Shown one piece after another: positions 44,625-55,839 of a DNA stretch of 64,000 bases (positions are counted from its first letter, which is position 1; each line of letters starts with the position of its first letter). A model generated the notes under the pieces. The model was not told where the DNA came from. It was given only the letters and a program-made list of their open reading frames with translations, and made no database searches. Both the position numbers and the translations under genes were made by a program. Source of the DNA: Prorocentrum cordatum (taxonomy: Eukaryota; Sar; Dinophyceae; Prorocentrales; Prorocentraceae); contig CAUYUJ010016707.1 of the NCBI GenBank assembly GCA_963575745.1, forward strand, positions 1 through 64,000, read 5' to 3'.

Positions 44625-44789
44625 ACTACCTGCCAAACCACCCCAACCCAACCCGAAGACCCGAATTTCGGGTGGGGGGGGGTATGGGTTCCATACGTGT
44701 TTTTGTCAATGTTTCCCGACCCCCCCCCCACTGGAAATGGAGGGCAAATTGAGGCCTTCGGGTTGGGTTGGGGTGGTTTGGCAGGTGGT
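44625..44789. mobile_element. MITE-like TIR element, copy 2
   Basis: 165 bp. Inverted ends ACTACCTGCCAAACCACCCC / ACCACCTGCCAAACCACCCC, extended by AACCCAACCCGAAG. Flanks GAGTCAATG and GAGTCAACC agree at 7 of 9, like copy 1. Non-coding. From 44,790 to 45,240 nothing is recognised. Confidence 0.75.
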
Positions 44790-45239
44790 GAGTCAACCCG
44801 CGCAGTGAGGATGCGCGATGAGGACGCCAGGGCCTGGGAAGGCCACGTCGACGCTTTTCGAGCGGGGCGCGGCCGACGAGAGCGGCCAAGGACGGACCGA
44901 GGAAGCAAGGGTGCAAGGGTACCTTTGGGAAGATTGCACCTCCTTGCTGTGCGGGTTGACCGTAGAAAAGCGCGTTCCCCTGCCCGCAGAGTGCCCACTC
45001 GCCCATGGCCCGGACCCGCCGCGCGGGGGTTCACGATCCATCGAAGCTAGGGGCCACCCTGGGCCAGGGCGACCTCTGGCAACACCCGGGAGGGGGAGGG
45101 GGGGGGAACGACGGCGCAGAGCGTTGGGCTGCGACACGGCGGCGGCGAGCCTGATCTGCCGATCGTCCCCCCCCCCCCCCCCCCGCAAACCGTAAATATA
45201 TCTCTCTCTGCGTACCGGCGCTCTCCCTATTCCCTCGCA

Positions 45240-45865
45240 TGCTGTGTGCTTTTGTTGTTATACGGTGTCTTGTTTCTTGCTGCTTGGTTTCTTTCTTTCT
45301 CTCTCATTTTCTCTCTCTCCCACTCCCTCGTCCAATCCCCCCTTCTCTCTCTCTCTCGCTCTGCCTGTCCCTCCACAATTACTCAATATGAATACTACTC
45401 TCCCTCTTCCCCTGATGGCGTCCTGGGAGTAGTAGACCCCCCCCGCGTACTGTTTTTTACACACAGGATTCCCGGGAGTTGGGTTTTCGCCTGCGTTTTT
45501 TTTCAAAATGCTGCTCTCGCTGAGGCGCCGGCCTCATTTCTGCTCCCGAATCGTTCCGAATCGTGCTCCCGCTGCAGCGTGGGCCTCATTTTCGGATCGG
45601 TGTTTGGCCTCCGTCGTTCAGGATGGCGTTCTCGCCCCAGCGCGGGCCTCTTTCTCGCGCGCCCATCCGCCCGCCACCACCGCGCCGCACCACGCCCCGC
45701 CCCGCCGCACGCACACCCACCGCCACTTCCACCCACCAACGCACGCACGCACGCACGCGCACCACCACCGCGCACCGCCACCACCACCGCACTACCCCAC
45801 CCACCACCACCACGCTACACCGCGTCACACCACATCACACGCGCGCACACACAGACACACACGCA

Positions 45866-45897
<32 letters not shown>

Positions 45898-45909
45898 CAC
45901 GCACGCACG

Positions 45910-45949
<40 letters not shown>

Positions 45950-46280
45950 CACACACACACACGCACACACACAGACACACACACACACCACCACCGCCAC
46001 CACCACCACCACCGCCATCACGCACGTACGCACCTGGCCCACCACCAAACCACCAAGACGCCACACCACGTCACACCACAGCACACGCGCACACACGCAC
46101 ACACACACACACACATACACACCACCACCACAACAACCACAACCACGCACACACGCACGCACGCACGCGCACCACCACCCACTACGCACACGCGCGCGGA
46201 GCCACAGGTCCGCTACGACACGCGTCCGCGGATAGAGAAAATCAGCGCCATGGTAAGGGATGGGAGGGAGGGGTAGGATG
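45240..46280. repeat. Dispersed repeat cassette B with CA/CGCA core
   Basis: The left part is CT-rich. Next come GCTCTCGC, CAGCGTGGGCCTCATT and similar at 45,505-45,660. The core at 45,720-46,190 is CACC, CA and CGCA repeats. The right end matches cassette A at 7,980-8,075. Confidence 0.7.
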
Positions 46281-46363
46281 TCAGATGTTGACGCGAGCGC
46301 ACCTAACTTGCCATCATCCCCTCTCCTTCTCCCCCGCTTCTTTCATTTCCGCTATCTCGCTGT

Positions 46364-46432
46364 CTGTCCCTCCGTCTGTCTGTCTGTCTGTCTCTGTGTC
46401 TGTCCGTCTGTCTGTATGTCTGTCTGTATGTA

Positions 46433-46472
<40 letters not shown>

Positions 46473-46473
46473 A

Positions 46474-46519
<46 letters not shown>

Positions 46520-46580
46520 ATTTACATATCCCACTCTCTCTTTCTCTTTCTCTCTCTCTCTCTCTCTTTCTCTCTCCCTC
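46364..46580. repeat. (TGTC)n then (CT)n arrays
   Basis: About 150 bp of TGTC tetranucleotides, followed by CT dinucleotides. Confidence 0.98.
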
Positions 46581-46599
46581 TGCTGCTACACATACACAA

Positions 46600-47555
46600 T
46601 AATTCCCCCAAGCGGTGCTTGAGCGAAGGGATTCTTGCTTTTAGTCTCTGAGCAATTGGCTGGGTGTTCGGAGCTTCCGCCTGGTGCCTGGTGTATCGGG
46701 CTTTCGCCTGGTGCCCGCCCGTCGCAGCCTCGTCGCCGACTCGTGCGCTGCCTGGCCCTCATACGAATTGATTTCACACCTGCCAACCTCCTTTATCGAT
46801 CCCCCCCCCGCGCATCCCTGTGAAAGAATACTGTTTGGAGCACTCGCTTTGATCCCACAAGGGCATCTCAATGAATCCGCGTCGAACAAGAACATGCTGG
46901 CCAATACCCCTGCCAACGAATGCAATGCGAACCAAATTCGTGCGCACATGTCAAACTCTTACCGGCCTACAAGGTTCGAACGAAGAACAAGACGAACAGA
47001 CGAATCCACTGTCCAATCATACGTGTGCCCTGATTTTGTCCGCGCGAACTTGCTGACATCAAATCACCATGCGTTCAACAATACACTTCATAACCAATTA
47101 ATCCGATCAAAACGACGTTGTTTTCCTCATTTGACAGCCCGAAGTCTCGGTACCATTTGACATCATGACTCAAGTGGAATCAATTACGTGTTGCTGTTCG
47201 ATTGCGCATTCAGCTCGCGCTGCATGGGTTCATGGGTCCATTCGCCAGGCAACGAGTTATTTGAACAGTTCATGCGCTGCAATGTAGTTTGTGTAACTGT
47301 TCGAACAAAGTTAGCTGGGTAACTGCACTCACGGCCTATCGAGTTGTACTAACAATTTGCGGATGGGAGGGCGAGATATTTGCTTCAAATTCTTCAAGTG
47401 AGTTGTTTCCACAAATCTTGCTCCGAGTTGTTCCTTCTCATCGCAGAGATCAGACCCCTTATGTCAGCCGGACGTCCCCCCCTCGTGTGCGCATTGTGTC
47501 ATTATGTTTATGCGCTGTTGTTCATCGCGCATGAAGACTCAGACCATGCCCGTCT
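46600..47555. other. No gene recognised; one ordinary-looking ORF
   Basis: Lower-GC unique sequence. The + frame at 46,684-47,160 (158 codons, Asn/Arg/Thr-rich) has no repeat character and no recognised domain. I do not call it a gene. Confidence 0.4.
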
Positions 47556-47559
47556 TCGG

Positions 47560-48085
47560 GCCCATGAGGGCCCCAAGACTGGGCAGGAGGATCCCAAGAG
47601 GCTCCCAGGACGCTCCAAGAGGGTCCCGAATCGCCGCGCGATCGGTCCAAGTCGCCCAAGCTGGCCCCAAAACGGCCCAAGAAACCCCAAGAGGCCTCCC
47701 AAGAGGGCCCCAAGAGGAAACCATTGATTTTCCGAGGGTGTTTGAAGGATGTTGGCGTTGTCGCCTTTTCAGCTTCCCGCCGCTGCAAGGCGGCCTCGGA
47801 GGCCCCCAAGATCGCTCCAAGACGGCCTAAGAAACCTCCAAGAGGGCCGCCAGACCGCCCCAGCGGGCCCGAAGACGGCCCAAGAGGCCTCTAAGACGGC
47901 CCAAGAGGCCCCCAAGAAGGCTCCAAGAGAGGGCCAGACGGGGAACCCGAACGGACAGTTCGAGGCCTCGGCCCTGAGAGCCTCCAGGAGGCCTTATGAG
48001 GCCCCCGAGAGACCACAAGAGGCCCCTGAGAGGCCCTAAGAGGCCCCCACGAAGCCCCAAGAGGCACCCAAGAGGCCCCAAAACA
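47560..48085. repeat. CCAAGAGGCC minisatellite, third locus
   Basis: The same 10-12 base unit as at 1-345. It gives Pro/Arg/Gln/Ala-rich frames on + and Leu/Gly-rich frames on -. Confidence 0.8.
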
Positions 48086-48089
48086 GGCA

Positions 48090-49945
48090 TTCAAAACTGC
48101 CTGCGTTCGATCTAATGCGGCGCGCTCGCTTCGGTCTAGCAAATGCGTTTAGCCGGGATCGCAATCAATAGTGCCATGCGGGCCACACGCGCGAGCGCGC
48201 GCCCGCGCAAGCATGTCGACAACATGCAAATGCCAGTGGTGTTCTAACCTTTTCGCGGGCCAGGCCATCAAACACACGTGAATGTTTGCCAGCGTGGGCC
48301 CCAGACTGCGACCCCTCGCGCCCCGGACGTGCAACATGTGTGGTGCAAACGGTGTGCAGCAAGCTATGTCGTGTAAACTGCGTGGTTCGGTTAATGTTGA
48401 TAAATGAATTGGCAAACCCCATGCCCTTGCAGCCGCCCCACCCCCCCACCCGCAACTTGGTTTGCAAAACCCATGCGGCGGCGAGTGCGATGAGTGCTCG
48501 GCGTTGGCTGGTGCATCTCTGCGGCCGCGCTGGCCCGCGCATGCTCGCGCGCACAACGGCCAGCTAATTTGGCGCGACCGACGTGGCCGCGGTGGTGCTG
48601 ACCGCTGGGCGCTTCCCAGCGGGTACTTCAGTGCGAATCTGCGACTTGGGCGGGCGCGGTATCATGGCAACGTTGACAACGGTAGACACGATGATGAGAA
48701 TAGCGATGGTGGTGACGATGGTAGCGATGACGACGGAAAGGCCAATGACGGGGCCGATGTTGATCACGCCTGCCGGTAACGATGACGATGTCCTCGCGTC
48801 GGCGACGCTGGTTTCTGCAGGAGTTCGACATGCGCGCGCGGCCGACGCGCACGATTGGCCCGCGTGGTCTTGTTTGACACGGATCGTGCCCCCCCCCTCC
48901 CAGCACGCGTGCAAGAGCGTTCGAATGAGTCCGACACGCGGCGCGAGAGGCCCGTTTGAAAGAATTCGACGAACATCCCCAAAAACGCAAAACGCGAGCG
49001 CAGGCGTTGTTGAAAACTGATGCTGCAAAACAATGTGTTGACATATAGTTTCGGGGCACTCGTTTTTGAAACCCTTGCGAAACCTGGAGCTTTTGAGCGG
49101 ATTCGCCATGTGCGCGCGACGACGCGCGCGTGTGCACGTCGTCCCATTGCTTGCAAGGGATTCTTGCGGCAGCACGCGCGCAAGGGCGTTCGAGCGATTT
49201 CGACATGCGCGCGCGAGGGGCCCGTTTGGTGGCATGTTACAAAAATAGTGGAAAACACCAGTGGCTTCCTTGAGAATTCGCAAGAGCGCGGGCGCAAATT
49301 TTCTCTGAAAACCCGTTTTGCGAAACCAAGTGTGTGTGTGTTGTCTTAAATGTTTTCGTGACTCTCGATCTTGAATTCCTTACGCAAAACTAGGTTTTTG
49401 AATGATTTCGGCATGCACGCGCAACGACGCACGCGAGTGCACTTCGTCCCGCTTTCTGCAACGATTTCTTGAAGTAGTGCTTTTGGACGAACGAATGCGC
49501 GCGCATATATGTTCTTGCAGAGGCAGAAAGTGGTGCGAACTCTGGACTGGCTGGGATGGTATGAATTCATGTTTCGGATGGACGATGAAGCAGAATCGTT
49601 TGTACATTGCGATGCGTAAGGGTAGCTCCTAATACTCTTTCAGAAAGGTGAATATATGTGGTATAAGCTGTGTGGCGTAAGCTATGTGGCGCAAGCGATG
49701 CAGTGTACATTTTGGGGTGTAAGCTTCGAAGTGCAAGTTATGCGGTACAACAATGTGGCCCAATTGGTTGTGACACGATTGAAGCCGCGAGCTCCAATGC
49801 TGGACGCCAACTCCAATGCTCGAGCAAAAATCCCACCCACCAACCCGCAACCTGTTGGCAAACCTCAACTGGCGTGGTGACACGGGGACCCTTCTCACAA
49901 AGATCCATGACTGGTGCGGGCAAGTGCTGATGATTGCGAATGTGG
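48090..49945. other. Degenerate repeats with CGCGCG motifs; no gene
   Basis: Recurrent TTCGACATGCGCGCGCG and CGCGCAAGGGCGTTCGA words at 48,820-49,230. GTGGCGTAAGCTATGTGGCG-type short tandem words at about 49,655-49,760. No coding or RNA gene recognised. Confidence 0.5.
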
Positions 49946-49949
49946 CGCT

Positions 49950-50125
49950 TACAGCGAGGACGACGACGACAACGACGACGACGATAACAGTGTGGATGAC
50001 GACGGTGGGGGTGAATACGACGACGAGGGTGATGGTGACGGAGATGATGGTGATGACGGTTGCAATGATGACGCTGGGTATGGCGATATCGACGGGGTTG
50101 TTGAGGATGATGATGAAGCGCGGTT
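49950..50125. repeat. (GAC)n / (GAT)n array
   Basis: GAC-rich then GATGAC-rich repeat. 50,126-50,490 is unique with no recognised gene. Confidence 0.85.
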
Positions 50126-50489
50126 GAACGCATCTGCGTGGAGCTGCTTAAGGACTGAACGGTGCTGGGAAGGCATCGACGTTCACTCACGGATGCTCGC
50201 GCGTGGCCCGGATTGCATTCCAGGACAGAGTTGGCGGGTGCCCGAATACTGCTGAGTGCTTTCGGAAGGCACGCGCGTGTGGCCTTCGTGGCCCCATTTT
50301 TGACAGACCTGCCACACGCCGATGTCTCTGATGTGGTCTCAGCGGGAGCGCGCGCGCACGCATGAACCTGGCCCTCTGGGTTGACAGACGTCGCTGCTAC
50401 AACTCAGAGCTCGGTTGAAGAATAGCCTGTCCGTGAAGACTCCACGGCATGCGTCGACGAAGCGCGTGGGTGGCGTGCCGGGTCTCGAA

Positions 50490-50800
50490 ACGGTGGGGCG
50501 TGGCCTGCCGTGTCGTCTCCCGCACGGCGTATGCTCTCCCGCAGGGTCTCCCGCAGCGTCTCCCGCGAGGTCTCCCGCGCTGTCTCCCGCAGGCTTGCCC
50601 CACACTGCCTCCCGCACCTGCCTCCCGTGCAGCCTCCAATAATGGTCTCCCGCGTGGCCTCCCGTGTTCTCGCCCGTGTTGTCTTCGGTGCCTGCCTCGC
50701 GCAACGTCGCCCGTGTTGTCTCCGGTCTGGTGTTCCGTGCGGTCTGCCGTGTGGTCTCTCGCGCAGTGTCTCCCGTGTGATCTCCCTCGTGTTCTCCAAC
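50490..50800. repeat. GTCTCCCGC minisatellite
   Basis: 10-12 base units of GTCTCCCGCAG type, becoming more diverged to the right. 50,801-51,214 holds nothing recognised. Confidence 0.75.
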
Positions 50801-51214
50801 AGGCTCCCCCGTCCGTCTGGATCGGCCGCACGTGCCGTGCGATGTCATGTTCGGGCTCCTCGTTTACAAGCTGCGGTTTCGGGTCTCTTGCCGCAAGGGT
50901 GTCGCATGGTTCCGCGCGCGCGCGCTGTCATACGTGTTTAGAACAACGCGCATGGCATTATGTCAAATGAGACAAGGTGGAGCACGCGATCGAGCTCGAG
51001 CATGACGAAAACATTCAACAGCCATCGTACTCCGCCTTGCCGCCAACTCTGTCAAAGAGTACAGTGCGGGCCACACTTACACTCGCGCGTCCCACTGCGC
51101 GCAGGTCTAAGCAATCCATGAAACAGAGGCTGACTCGACAGTTCGAACTAGAGGTGCCCGAAAAAATCTGAACACACACGTGAACTGTCGACAGTTGAGC
51201 GAGGTGCTAGGTGC

Positions 51215-51440
51215 GCGCGCACTGCCGCACCATCCTCACCAACACCGTCCTCACCATCAACGCCAGTGCCGTCATTGCTATCGTCATCAACATCAACACC
51301 ATCTTCACCATCCATCGTCATCGTCATCACACCACCGTCGTTATCATAACCGGCATGACCGTTGCCGAGGCCCTCGTCATCACCAGCATCATCATCGTCA
51401 TCGTCGCCGATGTCGTCGACACCATCACCACTCCCCCGCC
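51215..51440. repeat. Degenerate CAT/CATCAC array
   Basis: CATC and CACCAT words with interruptions. Confidence 0.7.
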
Positions 51441-51637
51441 CGAGCCGTGGAAAGGCACGAGGAAGGTCTTTGCGAATCTGCAACTATCCAGCATGCTCTT
51501 TTCCTGCCTTCTCCGCCCTCTTCACGTACCCCTCCTCCCTCCTCCCTTCCTCTTCCCTTCTTATGCATTGTTCTTCTCTTTCTCCACCCTCCTGCCCCCC
51601 GCCTCCCTCCTCACCATCATCCTATCACTATCATCAC

Positions 51638-51820
51638 GCGCCGATGGTGCAGAGAAATATCTCCGCAAAGGCGCGCATGCAATCCCACTGCGCCCCATCG
51701 GCTTGGCCCACCTGCGCAATACAGAATCCGGCGGCGTGGTTCACCTTGGACCGCAGCTGTCGCGCCGTGGCCCAGTGCAGAGTCACGCGCAGGGGCACCA
51801 AGATGCGAGACGCGAAGACG
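51638..51820 (-). CDS. Candidate host exon, function unknown
   Basis: 183 nt open on - between an AG at 51,821-51,822 and a GT at 51,637-51,636. It reads VFASRILVPLRVTLHWATAR, then KVNHAAGFCIAQVGQADGAQ and WDCMRAFAEIFLCTIG. Ordinary composition, embedded in GGA/CCT and CAT repeats. Upstream in minus sense is a 350-bp purine tract. No family recognised. Confidence 0.35.
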
Positions 51821-51839
51821 CTTCTCCCTCTACCTCTTA

Positions 51840-52190
51840 CTCCACTTCTTGCTTCCCTCCTCCATCCTCCTACTCCTTCTGCTCCTCCCTTTCCCCATCC
51901 TCCTGCACCCCTCCTCTTTCTCGTCCTCCATCCAAGTTCCCCCTCCCCCTGCTCCTCATCGCCGCGCTCCTCCTCCTCCTCCTCCTCCTTTCCTCCTCCT
52001 CCTCCTCCTCCTCCTCCTCCTCCTCCTCCTCAACGTCGTCCTCCTCCAACCTCCTCCTCCTCCTCTCCCCTCCTCCCCTCCTCCTCCTCCCTCCTCCTCT
52101 TCCTCCTCCTCCTCCTCCTCCTCCTCCTCCTCCTCCTCCTCCTCCTCCTCCTCCTCCTCCTCCTCCCTTCCTCCTCTCCTTCGTCCTCGC
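51840..52190. repeat. (CCT)n array
   Basis: CCT/CTC-rich, densest at 51,968-52,030 and 52,080-52,165. 52,191-52,448 is GC-rich and unassigned. Confidence 0.95.
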
Positions 52191-52448
52191 TTCCCCCCTC
52201 CCCCCCCTGCCTTCCCCCCCCGTCCCACGCCAGCTCTGCCCCCCCCACCCTCTCGGCTGGATCGCGCACGCGCGGGGGGGGGGGAGGGGCGCCCCGAGGC
52301 GCCCGCGCCGCCGCCGCAGGCCAGCGTCCTGAGGCGGGCGGGCGCGGCAGCGGCGGCCGCGAGAGAACACCGCGGGGAGGCAGGCAGGAGCACAGCCGGA
52401 AGTGACAGTGATGGAGAAGCCCAGGGACACACTCAAGCAAATGAAGAC

Positions 52449-52560
52449 AAGCCCCAGGATTCCCCACGTGGTCCAACCTGTTCTCGAGCTGCGTCCTCCC
52501 CCCATCCACTTCCCATGCTTTCCCATGTTTCCTGGGAAGCGACGGTTCTTTGCGTAAGGA
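52449..52560. repeat. Dispersed repeat shared with 37,756-37,885
   Basis: AGGATTCCCCACG, CACTTCCCATG, TTTCCCATG and CTGGGAAGCGACGGTT match the other locus in the same order. 52,561-53,125 has short direct repeats of GGTGTTGGGGG but no gene. Confidence 0.55.
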
Positions 52561-53125
52561 TGCGCGGCAAAGATGCAGCCCCCTTGTATTGGAGGCCTGG
52601 AAACACGAACCGGCACCAACACAGGGGGTCGGCCTTCACGGGGGTATGAGATGATCCTGTATTTTGGTGTTGGGGGTACTTGTTCGGCCACTCTGAAAAC
52701 CCGAAGAGTACCACCATCGCCGAGATCAGGAGGGAACATCTTCCCTCGGTGGAGTCACACCGCCGATCTCGGTGTTGGGGGGAGCGCGTTTCACGGGCGC
52801 TTGCGCTGGGAACATTCGGCGCCGTCGAACAGAACCAGGGGGACTCCCCTCCCCCCTCCTCCTCTCCCCCCTCTCCGAACCCCCACCCCAGCGACGGCGC
52901 TGGCGCGCTGGCGCCAGCGCCAGCGGCGGCAGCGGCTGGCAACGCCTGCGGCGGCGACGCGGCGACGATGACCATGACGACGACGACGAAAAGATCCGGC
53001 CCTGAATGTCGGCATACTGACGGGCCCGGACCTCAAATATCAGAGTGAGGGGGCTGAACCGAGCGGTCATTCACTGTCCCTGGGTGCGTGGCTGAAGTGG
53101 AATTCCGCGATGTGGATTATTGTTG

Positions 53126-53165
53126 TTGTTGTTGTTGTTGTTGAATTCTCGTTGTTGTTGAATTC
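53126..53165. repeat. (GTT)n microsatellite
   Basis: Short GTT run interrupted by GAATTC. Confidence 0.9.
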
Positions 53166-53299
53166 TCATTCTTACAGAATAATTATTGTTGATCCCCCCC
53201 ACCGGTGCACATTGATTTTTTCAATTGAAGTGCCCCCCCGGGGCTCGCACCTTGTTTTTTGTCAAAGAAAATCTTCCTGCTCAAACTGGCCCCCTGGCC

Positions 53300-53610
53300 C
53301 CGGGGTTACAACAACAACGGCTCCCGCCTGAGACTTCCTCACAATTTAGCCAGGACCCCCGCTCCCGCCCGAGACTTCCCGGCATTTTATTCAAGAATCG
53401 CGCTCTCGCTTGGGACTTCCTTACGATTTATTCAGGAATCACTCCTCCTGCGCTCTGGAGTCGCGCTCTCGCTGGAGACTTGCTTGCAATTTACTGAAGA
53501 ATAACGCCCTTGCGTCGGAACTGCTTGCAATTTACTCCAGCGCCGCGCTCCCGACACCCAGGCACCCAGGAGTCGCGCTCACGCTTAGGACTCCTTCACA
53601 GATTACCTAG
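53300..53610. repeat. Degenerate tandem repeat related to the 83-bp family
   Basis: Units with CGCGCTCTCGCT, GGGACTTCCT and CAATTTA words at roughly 40-63-bp spacing. Confidence 0.55.
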
Positions 53611-53621
53611 GAATTGGGATC

Positions 53622-54400
53622 TCGCTGCCCTTCGTGGCCCCGTTGCAGCCCTTCGTGGCCCCCTCGCTTTGTTTCGTGGCCCCGTTGCAGCCCTTCGTGG
53701 CCCCCTCGCTTTGTTTCGCGGCCCCGTTGCAGCCCCTCGTGGCCTCCTCGTTGCCCTTCGTGGCCCCGTTGCAGCCCTTCGTGGCCCCCTTGCTTTGTTT
53801 CGTGGCCCCGTTGCAGCCCTTCGTAGCCCCCTCGCTGCCCTTCGTGGCCCCGTTGCAGGCCTTCGTGGCCCCGTTGCAGCCCTTCGTGACCCCATCGCTG
53901 CCCTTCGTGGCCCCGTTGCAGCCCTTCGTGGCCCCCTCGCTCTGCTTCGTGGCCCCATATATGTATGCCCTTCGTGGCCCCCGCTCGTTCGCGCCCGTGG
54001 TGGTCCCATATGCATGCCCTTCGTGGCCCCGCTGTCGCCCTTCGTGGCCCCCTCGCTGCCCTTCGTGTCCCCGTTGCTGCCCTCAGTGGCCCCGTCCGGA
54101 CCCTCCGCTTCCCAACATACGTATGCCCTTCGTGGCCCCCGCTCGTTCGCGCCCGTTGTGGCCCCATGTGCATGCCCTTCGTGGCCCCGCTGTCGCCGTT
54201 TGTGGCCCCCTCATTGTCCTACGTGGCCCAGGTGCTACCCTCAGTGGCCCCATCGTTGCCTTCTGTGGCCCCGCATTATCTGCCCTTCGTGGCCCACGCT
54301 CGTTCGCGCTCTTCGTGGCCCCATACGCATTCCCTTCGTGTCCCCGCTGTCGCCCTTCGTGGCCTACTTCGTGTCCTTCGTAGCTCTGCTGTCGTTCTCT
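53622..54400. repeat. 21-bp minisatellite (CCCTTCGTGGCCCC)
   Basis: About 35 units of a 21-base repeat, CCCTTCGTGGCCCCGTTGCAG and variants, wearing out to the right. One + frame gives a 332-codon Leu-Arg-Gly-Pro-Val-Ala pattern. It is a repeat by-product, not a gene. A CGT run (54,420-54,485) separates it from LINE-C. Confidence 0.9.
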
Positions 54401-54501
54401 CTCGCTCTCGCTTTCGCTCGTCGTCGTTGCCGCCGTCGCCGTCGTTGCCGTCGTCGTCGACGTCGTCGTCGTCGTCGTCGTCGTGGTCGGTCCCCTGTCC
54501 G

Positions 54502-54523
54502 TCCGTAGCCATTTTGGCTCAAG
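54502..54523 (+). other. Relic dinoflagellate spliced leader
   Basis: Complete 22-nt leader: T, then CCGTAGCCATTTTGGCTCAA, then G. It is followed by ATGTTTTCGC rather than a GT donor. It is therefore the 5' end of a trans-spliced mRNA copied back into DNA, not an SL-RNA gene. Confidence 0.95.
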
Positions 54524-54638
54524 ATGTTTTCGCCCCGTGCGAGAGCACGGATGCCCTTGGTCCAGGGCTAGCGAGGACCCAGTTGTTTCCCCGCCGCTCG
54601 CGCGCCCGCGCGAGTGAGCTTCATATCTCGGCCGCTCC

Positions 54639-55839
54639 ATGGCTCCGCTTCCTGCTCCCCGTGGGGGCAGCGGTGGGGCTCTCGGCGGCACCTTCATGCG
54701 ACAGCCATGGCGCGCAGTGTGGCCCTGGCGCGAGCAGTGGCGTCGCAGTGGAGGCCAACCGCAGCAGCGGCATCGCAAGGTCTTCTGCCAGGAGCGCGGC
54801 AAGTGGCAGTTCGCAGATCGATTGGAAGCAGAGAACTACACGCGCAAGTGCGGATCATGCAGCCGGGGGCGGAGCCACCTGAAGGAGCGGGACCATTTTC
54901 TGGAGGTTGGGATCGCGACGGAGGGCGCTGGCCAAGTCTCAGCGCAAGCGCATGCACCAAGAAGGGCAAGGCCAAGAGTTTCGGGGCCCGTGCTGCTGGT
55001 GGGCAGCAACCGCTGGCTGGGCTGTCCCTCCAGCAACTACTCGAAGCAGCGGCGGCCAAGACGGAGGGCAAACAGAAGGAGAGGCTCGACGCGCTGCTGG
55101 CGGAAGCGGCCCCCACACCAGCAGCAACAACTCAACGCGCCCCAAGGTCTCGCGCCGCGCTACGGGCCGCTGAGGACCGTGTTCAGAAGGCCCAGTCGGC
55201 GCAGACTAAGGCTTTTCGGCGGCGGGAACGTCTCCGAGATGAGCTACGGCAAGCAGAAGCAGATCTGGCTATCCGCAGCGCGGAGGTGGCAGCTGCAGAA
55301 GACGAAGTCAAAGCGGAACTTTAGCGACATCCTCTCGGCGAAGCTGCAGCCACCGACGCCGGGCGCGGCAAGGCCAACGCCCCCCCCCCATCGGCGCTCT
55401 CTTCGCGGACGAGGAGGTCGAGGTGGACATGGGCAACCTCTTCGAGCGCAGCGGCGACATCAGCGAGTCAGACAAGAGGGAGATCGAGCAGCGCAAGCTC
55501 GCCTTCGTCAGCGCGGCGAAGGACGCAGCCCGCGCTGCCTTCGCAGCTGCGGCCGAGAAGCTCAGGCAGCAGCAGAAGGACCAGCAGACGTTCATGGCGC
55601 GCCTCCAGAAGAAGAGGAAGGTCGATGACGAGGGGTGCGTGGGACCCAGCGCAGCAGACGGCGCAGAGGCCCCGCCAGTGGCGCCAGCAGCCGCCAGCGG
55701 AGGTGCAGCAGCTTCGTCAGCGGCGCCAGCCGCGCAGGAGTTGGACCACAAGGAGGTTGCCGAGAAGAGGGCCTTGGCGGAGGAAGTGGCTGCAGCACGG
55801 GAGCGCTCCAAGGTCGGTGGCGCTAAGCAAGGGATTTAG
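54639..55839 (+). pseudogene. LINE-C ORF1 remnant, coiled-coil protein
   Basis: Three consecutive frames carry one protein. 54,639-54,930 has ERGKWQFADRLEAENYTRKC with CGSC. About 54,930-55,320 has LSLQQLLEAAAAKTEGKQKE and a heptad-like Arg/Glu/Ala helix (RLRDELRQAEADLAIRSAEV). About 55,400-55,839 has MDMGNLFERSGDISESDKRE and an Ala/Gln/Lys-rich helix ending at TAG 55,837. The helix-rich, basic composition and the position before the endonuclease fit a LINE ORF1 RNA-binding or chaperone protein, but no specific fold is recognised. Two frameshifts make it non-functional. It is separated from ORF2 by only a few bases. Confidence 0.5.

Noticed and set aside
46684-47160. 158-codon plus-strand ORF as a gene
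   Set aside because: Ordinary composition but no domain, splice or start evidence; described only as an unassigned region.
53510-54508. 332-codon frame of Leu-Arg-Gly-Pro repeats
   Set aside because: It arises from the 21-bp minisatellite; the same array is open in several frames.
54502-54523. SL-RNA gene
   Set aside because: No GT donor follows the leader and no Sm-like site or downstream RNA body was seen. A LINE follows instead.
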